A stretch of DNA of 5,764 nucleotides from an uncultured Gemmatimonadota bacterium (lineage in GTDB: Bacteria; Gemmatimonadota; Gemmatimonadetes; Gemmatimonadales; Gemmatimonadaceae), in assembly GCA_903894655.1 (NCBI GenBank), contig CAITQY010000626.1, positions 1 to 5,764 on the forward strand, in the 5' to 3' direction. A program made the translations under genes and the position numbers. The notes beneath the pieces were generated by a model. The model worked only from the letters and a program-made list of their open reading frames with translations, ran no database searches and was not told where the DNA came from. Shown here piece after piece: positions 1-5,065 of the stretch; position 1 is the stretch's first letter, and each line of letters starts with the position of its first letter.

Positions 1-144
1 CCGCAACAGACCGAAGCCGAAGCCGTCGGTTTTCGTCACGACCGGAATCCATTTCATGGGTCCGGCCGTGCGTCGTGATGCGCATGGTTCATACAGCGCG
101 TGCCAGTTGGCGATCTTGTAGAGCGGGGTGGGTGTGGCGCTCAT
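1..144 (-). CDS. N-terminal end of a phage replication-region protein (partial)
   Basis: The frame starts at ATG 144 in an ATGA overlap, with the purine tract GGGAGGGGGGAG (158-147) upstream, and runs off the left edge after 48 residues. The sequence LYKIANWHALYEPCASRRTAGPMKWIPVVTKTDGFGFGLL resembles the start of a family of phage proteins whose N-terminus reads roughly Y-x-I-x-x-W ... SR ... W-V-P-x-P-x-K-x-D-G-x-G-Y. I recall such proteins from phage replication modules, often as longer proteins with a DNA-binding part. The missing C-terminus would be needed to assign a role. The frame, ribosome site and coupling make it a real gene; the family call is from memory and moderate. Confidence 0.7.
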   Translation of the reverse strand, partial: MSATPTPLYKIANWHALYEPCASRRTAGPMKWIPVVTKTDGFGFGLLR

Positions 145-488
145 TTCTCCCCCCTCCCACGCCGGTTCGCCAGCACTCGCCCGTCCGGCACCACGATGCC
201 CTCCGCGTCGAGAATCTTGTATACGCTCGACTGCGTGGCCCCCGTGGCCTCGCGGATCTGCCGGCGCGTCATCAGCCCAGCCCGGCCGAGCGCCAGAATG
301 TGCGCCCGCTGTTCCGGCGTGACCCGCAGCCATGCGCCCGTGTCGCCGAACTGCGAACCGCGCGGGGTGCAGTCAGCCGACAGCGCGCCGCCGCCAGTCC
401 GCATCAGCCGCGGGCAGTGGCGCTCGACGAGGCGCATGATACGCGTGGCCGGGGACTCGTCGTAGAAAGTAGCGATGAAACCGTTCAT
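141..488 (-). CDS. Helix-turn-helix protein, 115 aa
   Basis: I place the start at ATG 488 (MNGFIATFYD) because GGAGGT lies 6 bases upstream and the DUF1064 gene ends there in an ATGA overlap; an in-frame ATG at 512 is less likely. Residues 57-97 form a three-helix helix-turn-helix of the resolvase or homeodomain-like type: TPEQRAHILALGRAG, then TRRQIREATG, then the recognition helix ATQSSVYKILDAEGI. The first 50 residues (FYDESPATRIMRLVERHCPRLMR) look helical and have no known match. The C-terminus, RVLANRRGRGEK, is basic. It may be a transcription regulator or a DNA-binding partner of the nuclease encoded just before it. It ends in an ATGA overlap with the next gene. The DNA-binding call is fairly sure; the target is unknown. 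Confidence 0.82.
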   Translation of the reverse strand: MNGFIATFYDESPATRIMRLVERHCPRLMRTGGGALSADCTPRGSQFGDTGAWLRVTPEQRAHILALGRAGLMTRRQIREATGATQSSVYKILDAEGIVVPDGRVLANRRGRGEK

Positions 489-973
489 GACTGCACCTCC
501 GAAATCGACCACCCGGCGGCGCCGCCACCCGGCAAGCGCGTGACCAGATGAAACGTGATCCAGGGAAACGCGGTCGCCGCGACTTTGATCTTCACCGCGG
601 CGTCGTCGCGCATGAAGCCCTTGACCTCGTAGGCGACCAGATCAACGGACGGCGTGTCGGTGCTGTGATGATAAGCCACCACGAAATCCGGCGTGTATCT
701 GCACCCGTTCGCGATGCGGAGCGTCACCGACTGCGGTGGGAGCACCGTGCGCAGCACGCCGGGTTCTTCGCGCGACTTGAGGTAATCGAGGAACGCCTGC
801 TCGGTCTTGTTGAGGCCGGCCGAGTTCTGGCGAATCCGCGAGGGTGCTTTTTTCGCAGGCACCGGCGCGGCGTGTTGAAGCTGCACCGTGCGCGGATGCG
901 GCACGGCGGCAAGTTGGGCGCGTGCCTGCGCTTGGTAGCGGGGAGGCAGGTCGGAAAGGGTGGGTTTATTCAT
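485..973 (-). CDS. DUF1064 PDDEXK-type phage nuclease, 162 aa
   Basis: The C-terminal domain, about residues 54-160, matches the DUF1064 pattern of phage proteins with a PDDEXK nuclease core. It opens with LNKTEQAFLDYL (Glu58), then RIANGCRYTPDFVV with Asp96, then VAYEVKGF with Glu116-x-Lys118. A helix and strand follow (RDDAAVKIKVAATAFPWITFHLV). Glu58, Asp96, Glu116 and Lys118 are the likely metal and catalytic residues. Family members are thought to act on recombination or replication intermediates, possibly as resolvases; that role is inferred and not shown here. Residues 1-53 are an extra basic and Pro/Ala/Gln-rich extension (PPRYQAQARAQLAAVP...), perhaps a DNA-binding or docking arm. ATG 973 has no Shine-Dalgarno sequence. 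The gene ends in an ATGA overlap with the helix-turn-helix gene. Confidence 0.88.
   Translation of the reverse strand: MNKPTLSDLPPRYQAQARAQLAAVPHPRTVQLQHAAPVPAKKAPSRIRQNSAGLNKTEQAFLDYLKSREEPGVLRTVLPPQSVTLRIANGCRYTPDFVVAYHHSTDTPSVDLVAYEVKGFMRDDAAVKIKVAATAFPWITFHLVTRLPGGGAAGWSISEVQS
495..500 (-). promoter_or_regulatory. Strong Shine-Dalgarno site for the helix-turn-helix gene
   Basis: GGAGGT on the minus strand ends 6 bases before ATG 488, where the DUF1064 gene stops in an ATGA overlap. It decides for ATG 488 over the in-frame ATG at 512, which would lie upstream of this site. Confidence 0.75.
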
Positions 974-1008
974 AGTCTGTTCTGTTTTCGCTGTCGTTGT
1001 TGTTCTGA
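974..1008 (-). promoter_or_regulatory. A/C-rich leader before the DUF1064 gene
   Basis: This 35-base gap reads, on the minus strand, as A/C-rich sequence with CAGAACAACAAC (1007-996) and a second CAGAACA (984-978). It lacks a Shine-Dalgarno sequence before ATG 973. Bases 991-1007 match 5000-5016 at 15 of 17 positions, in the leader of the 108-aa gene. No convincing promoter hexamers are visible. A shared translation leader or a binding site for a phage regulator are both possible. Confidence 0.4.
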
Positions 1009-1374
1009 TTACGTGAATGAAAATTCCATTGTGCTCGCCGCGCCCGCCACCGCCGCCACCGGCTGCGGAACGTCCGCAACCGGCGCGACCTGTTTGCGTG
1101 CGTGCGCCTCATGAAGCGCGAGGGCGTCGCGTGCCGTCAGCGCGACAAACTCGTGCTCGCCGTTGCGCCGGATGCCGGTCGCGATGACGTGCGACAGTTC
1201 GCACAGCTCGGTGATGCGTGGGCGCACGCTGCACTTGTCCCAGCCGATGAGCGCGGCCAGTTCGGTACAGGTGCGGGGACCGGCGCGCAGGAGGTTCTCG
1301 TAAATGTCCAGGCGTTTCCCGGTGATGCGGCCGCGGACCTCGTGCCAGTGGACGGAGCGGAGGTCGGGTATCAT
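1009..1374 (-). CDS. Winged-helix DNA-binding protein, 121 aa
   Basis: The start ATG 1374 is in an ATGA overlap, with AAGGAG (1386-1381) 6 bases upstream. Residues 19-79 read as a winged helix: helix 1 KRLDIYENLLRAG, helix 2 TCTELAALIGW, the recognition helix KCSVRPRITELCEL, and the wing HVIATGIRRNGEHEFVAL. This layout is familiar from small phage proteins that use a MarR-like or ArsR-like fold to bind DNA. The C-terminal 40 residues are an Ala/Val/Pro-rich flexible tail ending TMEFSFT. It could be a regulator of the early genes or a replication accessory. It sits immediately before the A/C-rich gap and the DUF1064 nuclease gene. The fold is supported by the sequence; the target is not known. 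Confidence 0.85.
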   Translation of the reverse strand: MIPDLRSVHWHEVRGRITGKRLDIYENLLRAGPRTCTELAALIGWDKCSVRPRITELCELSHVIATGIRRNGEHEFVALTARDALALHEAHARKQVAPVADVPQPVAAVAGAASTMEFSFT

Positions 1375-1709
1375 GAGTCGCTCCTTATCTTGAACGTCGA
1401 GGACCGGGGGTTTTTGAGTGTTGCCGTATAATCTCGGATGAGCTTTTGGAATCCTTCGGGTGGGACGATCGCTTTCGGCATCCCTGTCAGGACGAGTCCG
1501 TTTTCATTTTCATCATCGCAGCCCTCGCAGCTAACGAAAAGCAGCCAGTGCGTCTCGTGGTATGGATACGGAACCAGCCTCGTGCTAGGCTCATTCGACC
1601 AAGGAAAAGAAATACCGAGCCGCACCATGATTTCCCTGACGTCATTATTGCCCATAAAAGCAAAGCCTGTTGGCGGAAACTTCATTACGGCGTTTTTTTC
1701 GTTGCTCAT
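1371..1709 (-). CDS. Unrecognised protein, 112 aa
   Basis: I choose ATG 1709 (MSNEKNAVMKF): GGAGGA (1721-1716) lies 6 bases upstream and the coiled-coil gene ends there in an ATGA overlap. The frame is open to 1823, but that extension overlaps the preceding gene and is Gly/Arg-rich. The protein has aromatic, strand-like parts, GFAFMGNNDVREIMVRLG (15-32) and LVPYPYHETHWLLFVSCEGC (45-64). These are followed by an acidic loop (DDENEN), a strand, and a helix at EGFQKLIRDYTATL (85-98). A single CxxC (61-64) is present, too little to call a zinc site. The DNA is visibly less GC-rich than its neighbours, with more AAA, GAA and AAT codons, which may mean a separate origin. It ends in an ATGA overlap with the winged-helix gene. 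I cannot assign a function. Confidence 0.8.
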   Translation of the reverse strand: MSNEKNAVMKFPPTGFAFMGNNDVREIMVRLGISFPWSNEPSTRLVPYPYHETHWLLFVSCEGCDDENENGLVLTGMPKAIVPPEGFQKLIRDYTATLKNPRSSTFKIRSDS

Positions 1710-2587
1710 TGCGCGTCCTCCGTTGCCGCCAGCGCCCGCATTGCGTGCGACTGCATCACATTCCCCGCGTGAAACGGGTTCGCGCTGTGGTTTTTGTCCC
1801 ACTGCTCCTCGATGCTTTCGCACGCGTAGCGCAGCGTCCGCACCTTGGCCCGCTCGGCGGCGAGTTCGGCCTGCGCAATGTCAAGTGCCTGATCCAGCGC
1901 GGCCACGAGCTGATGGGTCGTGTCCTGCGAGTGATCGCGCTCGTTGCGGCGGTCTGCGAGCGCGCATCGGCAATCCGCGAGTTCGGCCTCGGCGCGTTCG
2001 GCGCGGAGAGCATTCAATGCGAGTGCGGCCTCGGAGTCTTGCAATTCATCTTTCAACTGATCCACCTCTGCCTCGGCGCGTTCGGCGCGGGCCTTCTCCT
2101 CGGTCAGAATCGCCTTGATTGCGTCGAGATCGGCGCGCAGGTTGTTGCGCTCGGTCTCGGCGCGGCTGGCACGGCAAGACATGGTGATGAACGCGCTCGC
2201 GGCTCCGTCTGCTTTCAACCGCTCAACCTCGGCGCGGAGTCCGTCGATGGTCGCTTGAACCTTAACGGCAATTCCGTCCTCCATCTTCTCGTTCTCATCA
2301 TGCCAATTTTTCCACCATGCTACTTCGGCGCGGAGTTGCGCGACCACCCCCGCGACCTCGCTAGGGATGCTCTGGATAAACTCGACCGACACATCGGGCG
2401 TGCAGCCTGCACCGTTGCCGAGTGCCGCGAGAATCTTCGGGAACACGGCGCGAAGTTCGGCGCACGCCTTCGCCTCGCTGTCGGCGATGGGCTGGGCGGT
2501 TTCATTCGGACCAGCGTGACCGTCCTCGGTGGCAAAAAGTATTGCATAGGCGAGTTCCCGGTGCGCCTCGGTTACTTGTGCGCTCAT
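1706..2587 (-). CDS. Long coiled-coil protein, 293 aa
   Basis: The start ATG 2587 lies in an ATGA overlap and has AAGAAAGG 6 bases upstream (2601-2594). Residues 1-75 may be a small head that includes AHRELAYAILFATEDG (8-23). From about residue 76 to 260 the sequence is almost entirely heptad-like and rich in Ala, Glu, Arg and Leu (VVAQLRAEV, IDGLRAEVERLKAD, NNLRADLDAIKAILTEEKARAERAEAEV). This predicts a long parallel or antiparallel coiled coil, interrupted around residues 128-140 (DGAASAFITMSCR). The block RAERAEAE occurs twice, at 167-174 and 195-202. The tail (261-293) is less regular, with HSANPFHAGNVMQSHAMRALA. No enzyme motif or membrane segment is visible. Coiled-coil proteins of this kind occur in phage early regions without known roles; it could be a scaffold or oligomeriser. 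The long plus-strand frames opposite it follow from its GC-rich repetitive codons. Confidence 0.85.
   Translation of the reverse strand: MSAQVTEAHRELAYAILFATEDGHAGPNETAQPIADSEAKACAELRAVFPKILAALGNGAGCTPDVSVEFIQSIPSEVAGVVAQLRAEVAWWKNWHDENEKMEDGIAVKVQATIDGLRAEVERLKADGAASAFITMSCRASRAETERNNLRADLDAIKAILTEEKARAERAEAEVDQLKDELQDSEAALALNALRAERAEAELADCRCALADRRNERDHSQDTTHQLVAALDQALDIAQAELAAERAKVRTLRYACESIEEQWDKNHSANPFHAGNVMQSHAMRALAATEDAQ
1986..2090. repeat. Direct repeat of 21 bp, copies 84 bp apart, inside the coiled-coil gene
   Basis: The same 21 bases occur at 1986-2006 and 2070-2090; the shared core contains CTCGGCGCGTTCGGCGCG. Both encode the block RAERAEAE in the same reading frame. The 84-base offset is 28 codons, or exactly four heptads, so the coiled-coil register is kept. 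Less exact relatives (TCTCGGCGCGG, CCTCGGCGCGG) lie near 2155 and 2227. Confidence 0.8.
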
Positions 2588-2883
2588 TTGCGGCCTTTCT
2601 TCTGCTTCGGCAGCACGCCGATAGCGGCGAGGGCGGCACGCATACAGTCGCGCGAGCTGATTTTAGAGTCATCACCAGCAAAAAGCATGGTTTCGTATTC
2701 TCGCCTGTAGGTGTCGTGGGCGATGTTAAGAACCTCCTCTTGATCGTGGAGCGGAATCACGGAAACGCGCACGCGTCCGCGGCCAGCCCGAGTCGGGTTC
2801 ATCTTGGAATACGCGTCAGCATCACCCCAGTATGATTGTCTCGCCCACATAGCTCGCGCCTTGAGTTTCGGTTTGGTTTTCAT
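2584..2883 (-). CDS. Small basic protein of unknown function, 99 aa
   Basis: The frame runs from ATG 2883 to TGA 2586-2584. Both termini are strongly basic (MKTKPKLKARAMWARQ and LPKQKKGRK). The middle contains a beta-like segment, GRVRVSVIPL (36-45), and an acidic helical stretch, HDQEEVLNIAHDTYRREYETML (46-67). Near the end is a helix with one cysteine (SSRDCMRAALAAIG). I do not recognise the family. The charge pattern would suit nucleic-acid binding, but no known fold is visible. It starts 6 bases after the previous stop with only a weak ribosome-site match, and it ends in an ATGA overlap with the coiled-coil gene, for which it supplies the AAGAAAGG site. Confidence 0.75.
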   Translation of the reverse strand: MKTKPKLKARAMWARQSYWGDADAYSKMNPTRAGRGRVRVSVIPLHDQEEVLNIAHDTYRREYETMLFAGDDSKISSRDCMRAALAAIGVLPKQKKGRK

Positions 2884-2889
2884 GGGTGC

Positions 2890-3342
2890 TCAGAACGGAA
2901 CATTATCTTCACTGCCCGTCGCGGTCGCCGTCACCACAGCCGGCGCAACCTGGACCGCCGCCGGCCCCAGCGTCCCGGCCCGCGTGTGCCACAGCGTCCG
3001 CGCGGCATTGCGCAGCGTGATCTCGACCGGCCGCGGCGGGAACGGTTTGCCGGAGTTGTCGAGGCGCGGCGGCTGTTCGCTTGCGTACCACGCCAGCGAC
3101 CGCTCGCTCAGTTCAGACAGCGGTTTGTCCTTGTTCTTGCCAAAATGCACCAGCACAGAGCCGGCGTCCTCGATCACTTGCGACGGCTGCGGCGGTGGAC
3201 CGTCGCTGCTGGCGGTGCTCTGCGCGTATTGCGGCGCAGCGGCGGCTTGAACGGGCGCCGACGCGACGGGGCGCGCAGCGAGGAGGAGTCGGATGGCGGT
3301 AAGTTCGCCGAGGATGTCGTCTAGATTTGCGGGATGGCTCAT
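2890..3342 (-). CDS. DUF3820-like protein with an SSB-type C-terminal tip, 150 aa
   Basis: The frame runs from ATG 3342 to TGA 2892-2890. Residues 1-22 form a helix (LDDILGELTAIRLLL), and residues 23-58 are an Ala/Pro/Gln-rich linker. Residues 64-90 carry the segment VHFGKNKDKPLSELSERSLAWYASEQ, which resembles DUF3820 and the C-terminal part of some exonuclease X-like proteins (FGK-x-K-x-x-P-L ... L-x-W). A helix with RNAARTLWH follows (111-119), then a low-complexity Ala/Val/Thr stretch. The last residues are SEDNVPF, very like the acidic DDIPF tip by which SSB binds repair and replication enzymes. A single-strand-DNA-associated or recruiting role near the RecE-like nuclease is therefore plausible. 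No OB fold is evident, so it is not a standard SSB. The start has no Shine-Dalgarno sequence; a 20-base A/C-rich gap precedes it. Confidence 0.8.
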   Translation of the reverse strand: MSHPANLDDILGELTAIRLLLAARPVASAPVQAAAAPQYAQSTASSDGPPPQPSQVIEDAGSVLVHFGKNKDKPLSELSERSLAWYASEQPPRLDNSGKPFPPRPVEITLRNAARTLWHTRAGTLGPAAVQVAPAVVTATATGSEDNVPF

Positions 3343-3362
3343 GGTGTTTTTTTGTGCTGACG

Positions 3363-3725
3363 TTATTTGATGCGGATGCCGGAAACTACTTTGCCGCCGA
3401 AGCGGACGTTTGGCTCGTGGTAGAGCGTGATGGTTTTGCCGCGCCAGTTTTTGGTATCGGCGCCGAACAGACGGACGAGGGCTTTACGGTTGCAGCTAGT
3501 GCGCAGGACGAGCTGCTTCGCCTTGCCCTTGAAGCGCAGCGCCGGGACGTTCGCCTCCTTCCGGCCTGCGTCGAAGGCGACGGACTCATAGATAAGCACG
3601 TCTTCGATCTCGCACGGCACGTCACCGAGTCCGGCGAGGTCTTCCGACGCGAGCCACTGCGAGACGCGAAGCGCGCCAGAGAGGCCGCTGAACGATTTGC
3701 CGACAGCGGGAGGTTGGTCGCTCAT
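3363..3725 (-). CDS. Conserved phage protein of the recombination block, 120 aa
   Basis: The frame runs from ATG 3725 to TAA 3365-3363. It is coupled to the RecE-like gene by an ATGA overlap with GGAGGG upstream (3737-3732). The C-terminal half has a pattern I recall from small proteins of phage recombination and replication regions: a strand pair ending in PALRFKGKAKQLVLRTSCNRKALVRLFG (61-88), then a Trp-Arg-Gly-Lys turn and strand (NWRGKTITLYHEP, 93-105), then RFGGKVVSGIRI at the end. This looks like a small beta-rich domain, roughly residues 36-120. The first 35 residues are less ordered. I know of no assigned function for these proteins. Because it directly follows the nuclease, an accessory or DNA-binding role is a reasonable guess. 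No catalytic motif is visible. Confidence 0.85.
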   Translation of the reverse strand: MSDQPPAVGKSFSGLSGALRVSQWLASEDLAGLGDVPCEIEDVLIYESVAFDAGRKEANVPALRFKGKAKQLVLRTSCNRKALVRLFGADTKNWRGKTITLYHEPNVRFGGKVVSGIRIK

Positions 3726-4648
3726 TGTGCGCCCTCCGTGCTCGCGGTCATGCCCGACAGCACCTCAACGTCGCCGTAAACGAAGTCAGGGAGGTCGATG
3801 AAGTTGATTGCGTTCTCGCTGTCGTGAAACTCAGGCCACGCCGCCGCCTCCCGACACCGCTTGAACAGGTCGAGCGCATCGTCGAGCCGGCGCTCGCCCT
3901 CGTCCATCGCCTGCGCCGCGAGTTGGCGCACGTTGCACTTGGGCGCGTTGCCCTTTTCCAGCGCGATGAAATACCAGCGGACGTTCTCGAATCCGAGCCG
4001 GCGCAGGATCAGCCGGTACATCGCCGCCTGCACATGATAGCGCCGGGCGAGGATGTCCCGCGAGAACCCGCGTGAGGTCGCGTCGGTCGTGGTCTTTAGG
4101 TCGCAGATACACACGTCGCCGCTGTCCGCGTCCTGCCAGATCCAGTCCGCGCGGCCCTTGAGCATATCGCCCGGCCCCTCGTAGCGCGCGAACATGGACA
4201 GCTCGGCGACGGCGCCGGGTTTCGCCATGATTTGCGCCGCGAGCGGATGCAGCCGGATGTAGTCGATATTCGACTCGATCTCGCGGGCGTGATACGCAGA
4301 CAGCACAGGCAGGTCCGCGTGCGCCGCGATCCATTCTTTGCACTCGGTCGCGCTGCCGCTCCATTTCTTCGCGTCGGGTCCGTAGGTTTCGGGCTTCACA
4401 TGGTAGCCGCGCTTCCCCTCGAAAAGTCCGCTGTGGTAGATCGTGCCGAGTTCCATCGCCTCGGTCGTCTCGCGTTTCAGCAGACCGTTTTGCGCGCGGA
4501 TGTAGTCGAGCGGCGAGCGGGCGAGTGCGTCCAGCTTCGACTTGGACAGACCGGGCGCGCCCTGGTATGTGTCCATCGCGAGGCCAGCGAAGAGCCCGGT
4601 GGTGTTCGGCGTGAAATCCGCCTTGATCGTTTCGGCAAGGGTGCTCAT
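3722..4648 (-). CDS. RecE-like PDDEXK exonuclease (DUF3799 type), 308 aa
   Basis: This protein most likely degrades one strand from double-stranded DNA ends to leave single strands for recombination, as RecE/exonuclease VIII does. The 308 residues match the size of the RecE nuclease domain family found in phages. Visible landmarks in order are GLSKSKLDALARSPLDYIRA (33-52), the GTIYH motif with His72, Glu150 in VAELSMF, Asp168 in GRADWI, the DLK core Asp183-x-Lys185 in CICDLKTT, and Gln207/Tyr211 in YHVQAAMY. These are the expected metal-binding and catalytic positions of a PDDEXK/RecB-like fold. The C-terminal WPEFHDSENAINFIDLPDF resembles the usual family ending. I chose ATG 4648 (MSTLAETIK) over a frame opening at 4825, because GGAGGG lies 6 bases upstream of it and the preceding gene ends there in an ATGA overlap; the longer N-terminus is Arg-rich and overlaps the preceding gene. 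No RecT-type gene is adjacent. Confidence 0.9.
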   Translation of the reverse strand: MSTLAETIKADFTPNTTGLFAGLAMDTYQGAPGLSKSKLDALARSPLDYIRAQNGLLKRETTEAMELGTIYHSGLFEGKRGYHVKPETYGPDAKKWSGSATECKEWIAAHADLPVLSAYHAREIESNIDYIRLHPLAAQIMAKPGAVAELSMFARYEGPGDMLKGRADWIWQDADSGDVCICDLKTTTDATSRGFSRDILARRYHVQAAMYRLILRRLGFENVRWYFIALEKGNAPKCNVRQLAAQAMDEGERRLDDALDLFKRCREAAAWPEFHDSENAINFIDLPDFVYGDVEVLSGMTASTEGAQ

Positions 4649-4971
4649 TTGGCGCCCTCCGCGGCTGAGACGACGAGGCCGAGTTCGAGGGCGCGTTTCG
4701 TGAGGTCGCGGATTTCCAGCGCCTTTTTGTCGGCCTGTCCCGCGGCTTCGATGCTGGCGGCGTCCACGCATTGGTCCGGCGTGTCGCCCCACACACAAAT
4801 CCACTTCCACGACCCGCGGTCGCACACGTCGCCGAGGCTGACGCGGTATTTGGGGGTGGCGATTCCGTCGCGGCCGACGACGACCTCAAGGGAGGCGGTC
4901 ACGGAAGTTTCGAGATTCACGAGGCGGGCGACGACGCGCGCGGCCTGTTCGAGTTGCTGCTGAGTGTTCAT
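4645..4971 (-). CDS. Unrecognised small protein upstream of the RecE-like gene, 108 aa
   Basis: I place the start at ATG 4971 (MNTQQQLEQAARVVARL...). The frame stays open upstream to 5106, but that extension is read through the hairpin and A/C-rich leader and gives an implausible Arg/Lys/Gln-rich peptide. The 108-residue protein has an N-terminal helix (2-20), a probable beta region (about 23-63) with DRGSWKWICVWGD at about residues 51-63, and a C-terminal helical part with QADKKALEIRDLTKRALELG. I do not recognise it. It ends in an ATGA overlap with the RecE-like nuclease, and the GGAGGG ribosome site for that nuclease lies within its last codons. The two proteins are therefore probably made together. 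A role as a partner of the nuclease is possible but unsupported by any motif. Confidence 0.8.
   Translation of the reverse strand: MNTQQQLEQAARVVARLVNLETSVTASLEVVVGRDGIATPKYRVSLGDVCDRGSWKWICVWGDTPDQCVDAASIEAAGQADKKALEIRDLTKRALELGLVVSAAEGAK
4655..4660 (-). promoter_or_regulatory. Shine-Dalgarno site that decides the RecE-like start
   Basis: GGAGGG on the minus strand ends 6 bases before ATG 4648. Together with the ATGA overlap it supports translational coupling to the upstream 108-aa gene and rules out the longer Arg-rich N-terminus. Almost the same 18-base junction occurs again before the 120-aa gene (3737-3720) and the 112-aa gene (1721-1704). Confidence 0.75.
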
Positions 4972-5032
4972 ATTGACTTTTGGTTTTCTCTGTCCTGATC
5001 TGCGGTTGTTGTTCTGTTTCTGTTTCTGTTGC
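4972..5032 (-). promoter_or_regulatory. A/C-rich leader with hexamer repeats before the 108-aa gene
   Basis: Read on the minus strand, this stretch is rich in A and C and poor in T. It contains three tandem ACAGAA hexamers (5029-5012) and then CAGAACAACAAC (5016-5005), ending at the ATG at 4971. No Shine-Dalgarno sequence and no convincing -35/-10 pair is visible. The element CAGAACAACAAC recurs before the DUF1064 gene. Such unstructured CA-rich leaders can help ribosomes load without a Shine-Dalgarno sequence; that role is an inference here. Confidence 0.4.
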
Positions 5033-5060
5033 ACACGCCCCGGTTTACGCCGGGGCGTGT
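5033..5060 (-). terminator. Perfect 11-bp hairpin between genes (terminator-like, no U tract)
   Basis: The arms ACACGCCCCGG (5033-5043) and CCGGGGCGTGT (5050-5060) pair perfectly around a 6-base loop. The hairpin begins 5 bases after the stop of the 163-aa gene, where an intrinsic terminator would sit. On the transcribed minus strand, however, it is followed by GCAACAGAAACAG and not by a run of U, so efficient intrinsic termination is unlikely. It may instead stabilise the upstream mRNA end, mark a processing site, or cause partial attenuation before the recombination genes. The structure is seen directly; the role is inferred. Confidence 0.5.
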
Positions 5061-5065
5061 TGCGT

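Noticed and set aside
1427..1432. TATAAT on the plus strand as a possible -10 promoter element
   Set aside because: No -35 match lies 16-18 bases upstream, it sits inside the less GC-rich minus-strand gene, and no plus-strand gene follows.
1670..2710. A 346-codon open frame on the plus strand
   Set aside because: It lies antisense across the coiled-coil gene and two neighbours, has no ribosome site or known motif, and has an odd composition. GC-rich repetitive codons on the minus strand easily leave the opposite strand open.
3831..4889. A 352-codon minus-strand frame longer than the RecE-like gene
   Set aside because: It is the alternate frame of the RecE-like gene, rich in Arg, Ala and Pro, whereas the other frame carries all PDDEXK motifs plus a Shine-Dalgarno site and an ATGA overlap.
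5012..5029. Three tandem hexamers as a start of an iteron array or CRISPR
   Set aside because: Only three 6-base units without spacers; too short for either. Kept only as part of the leader.
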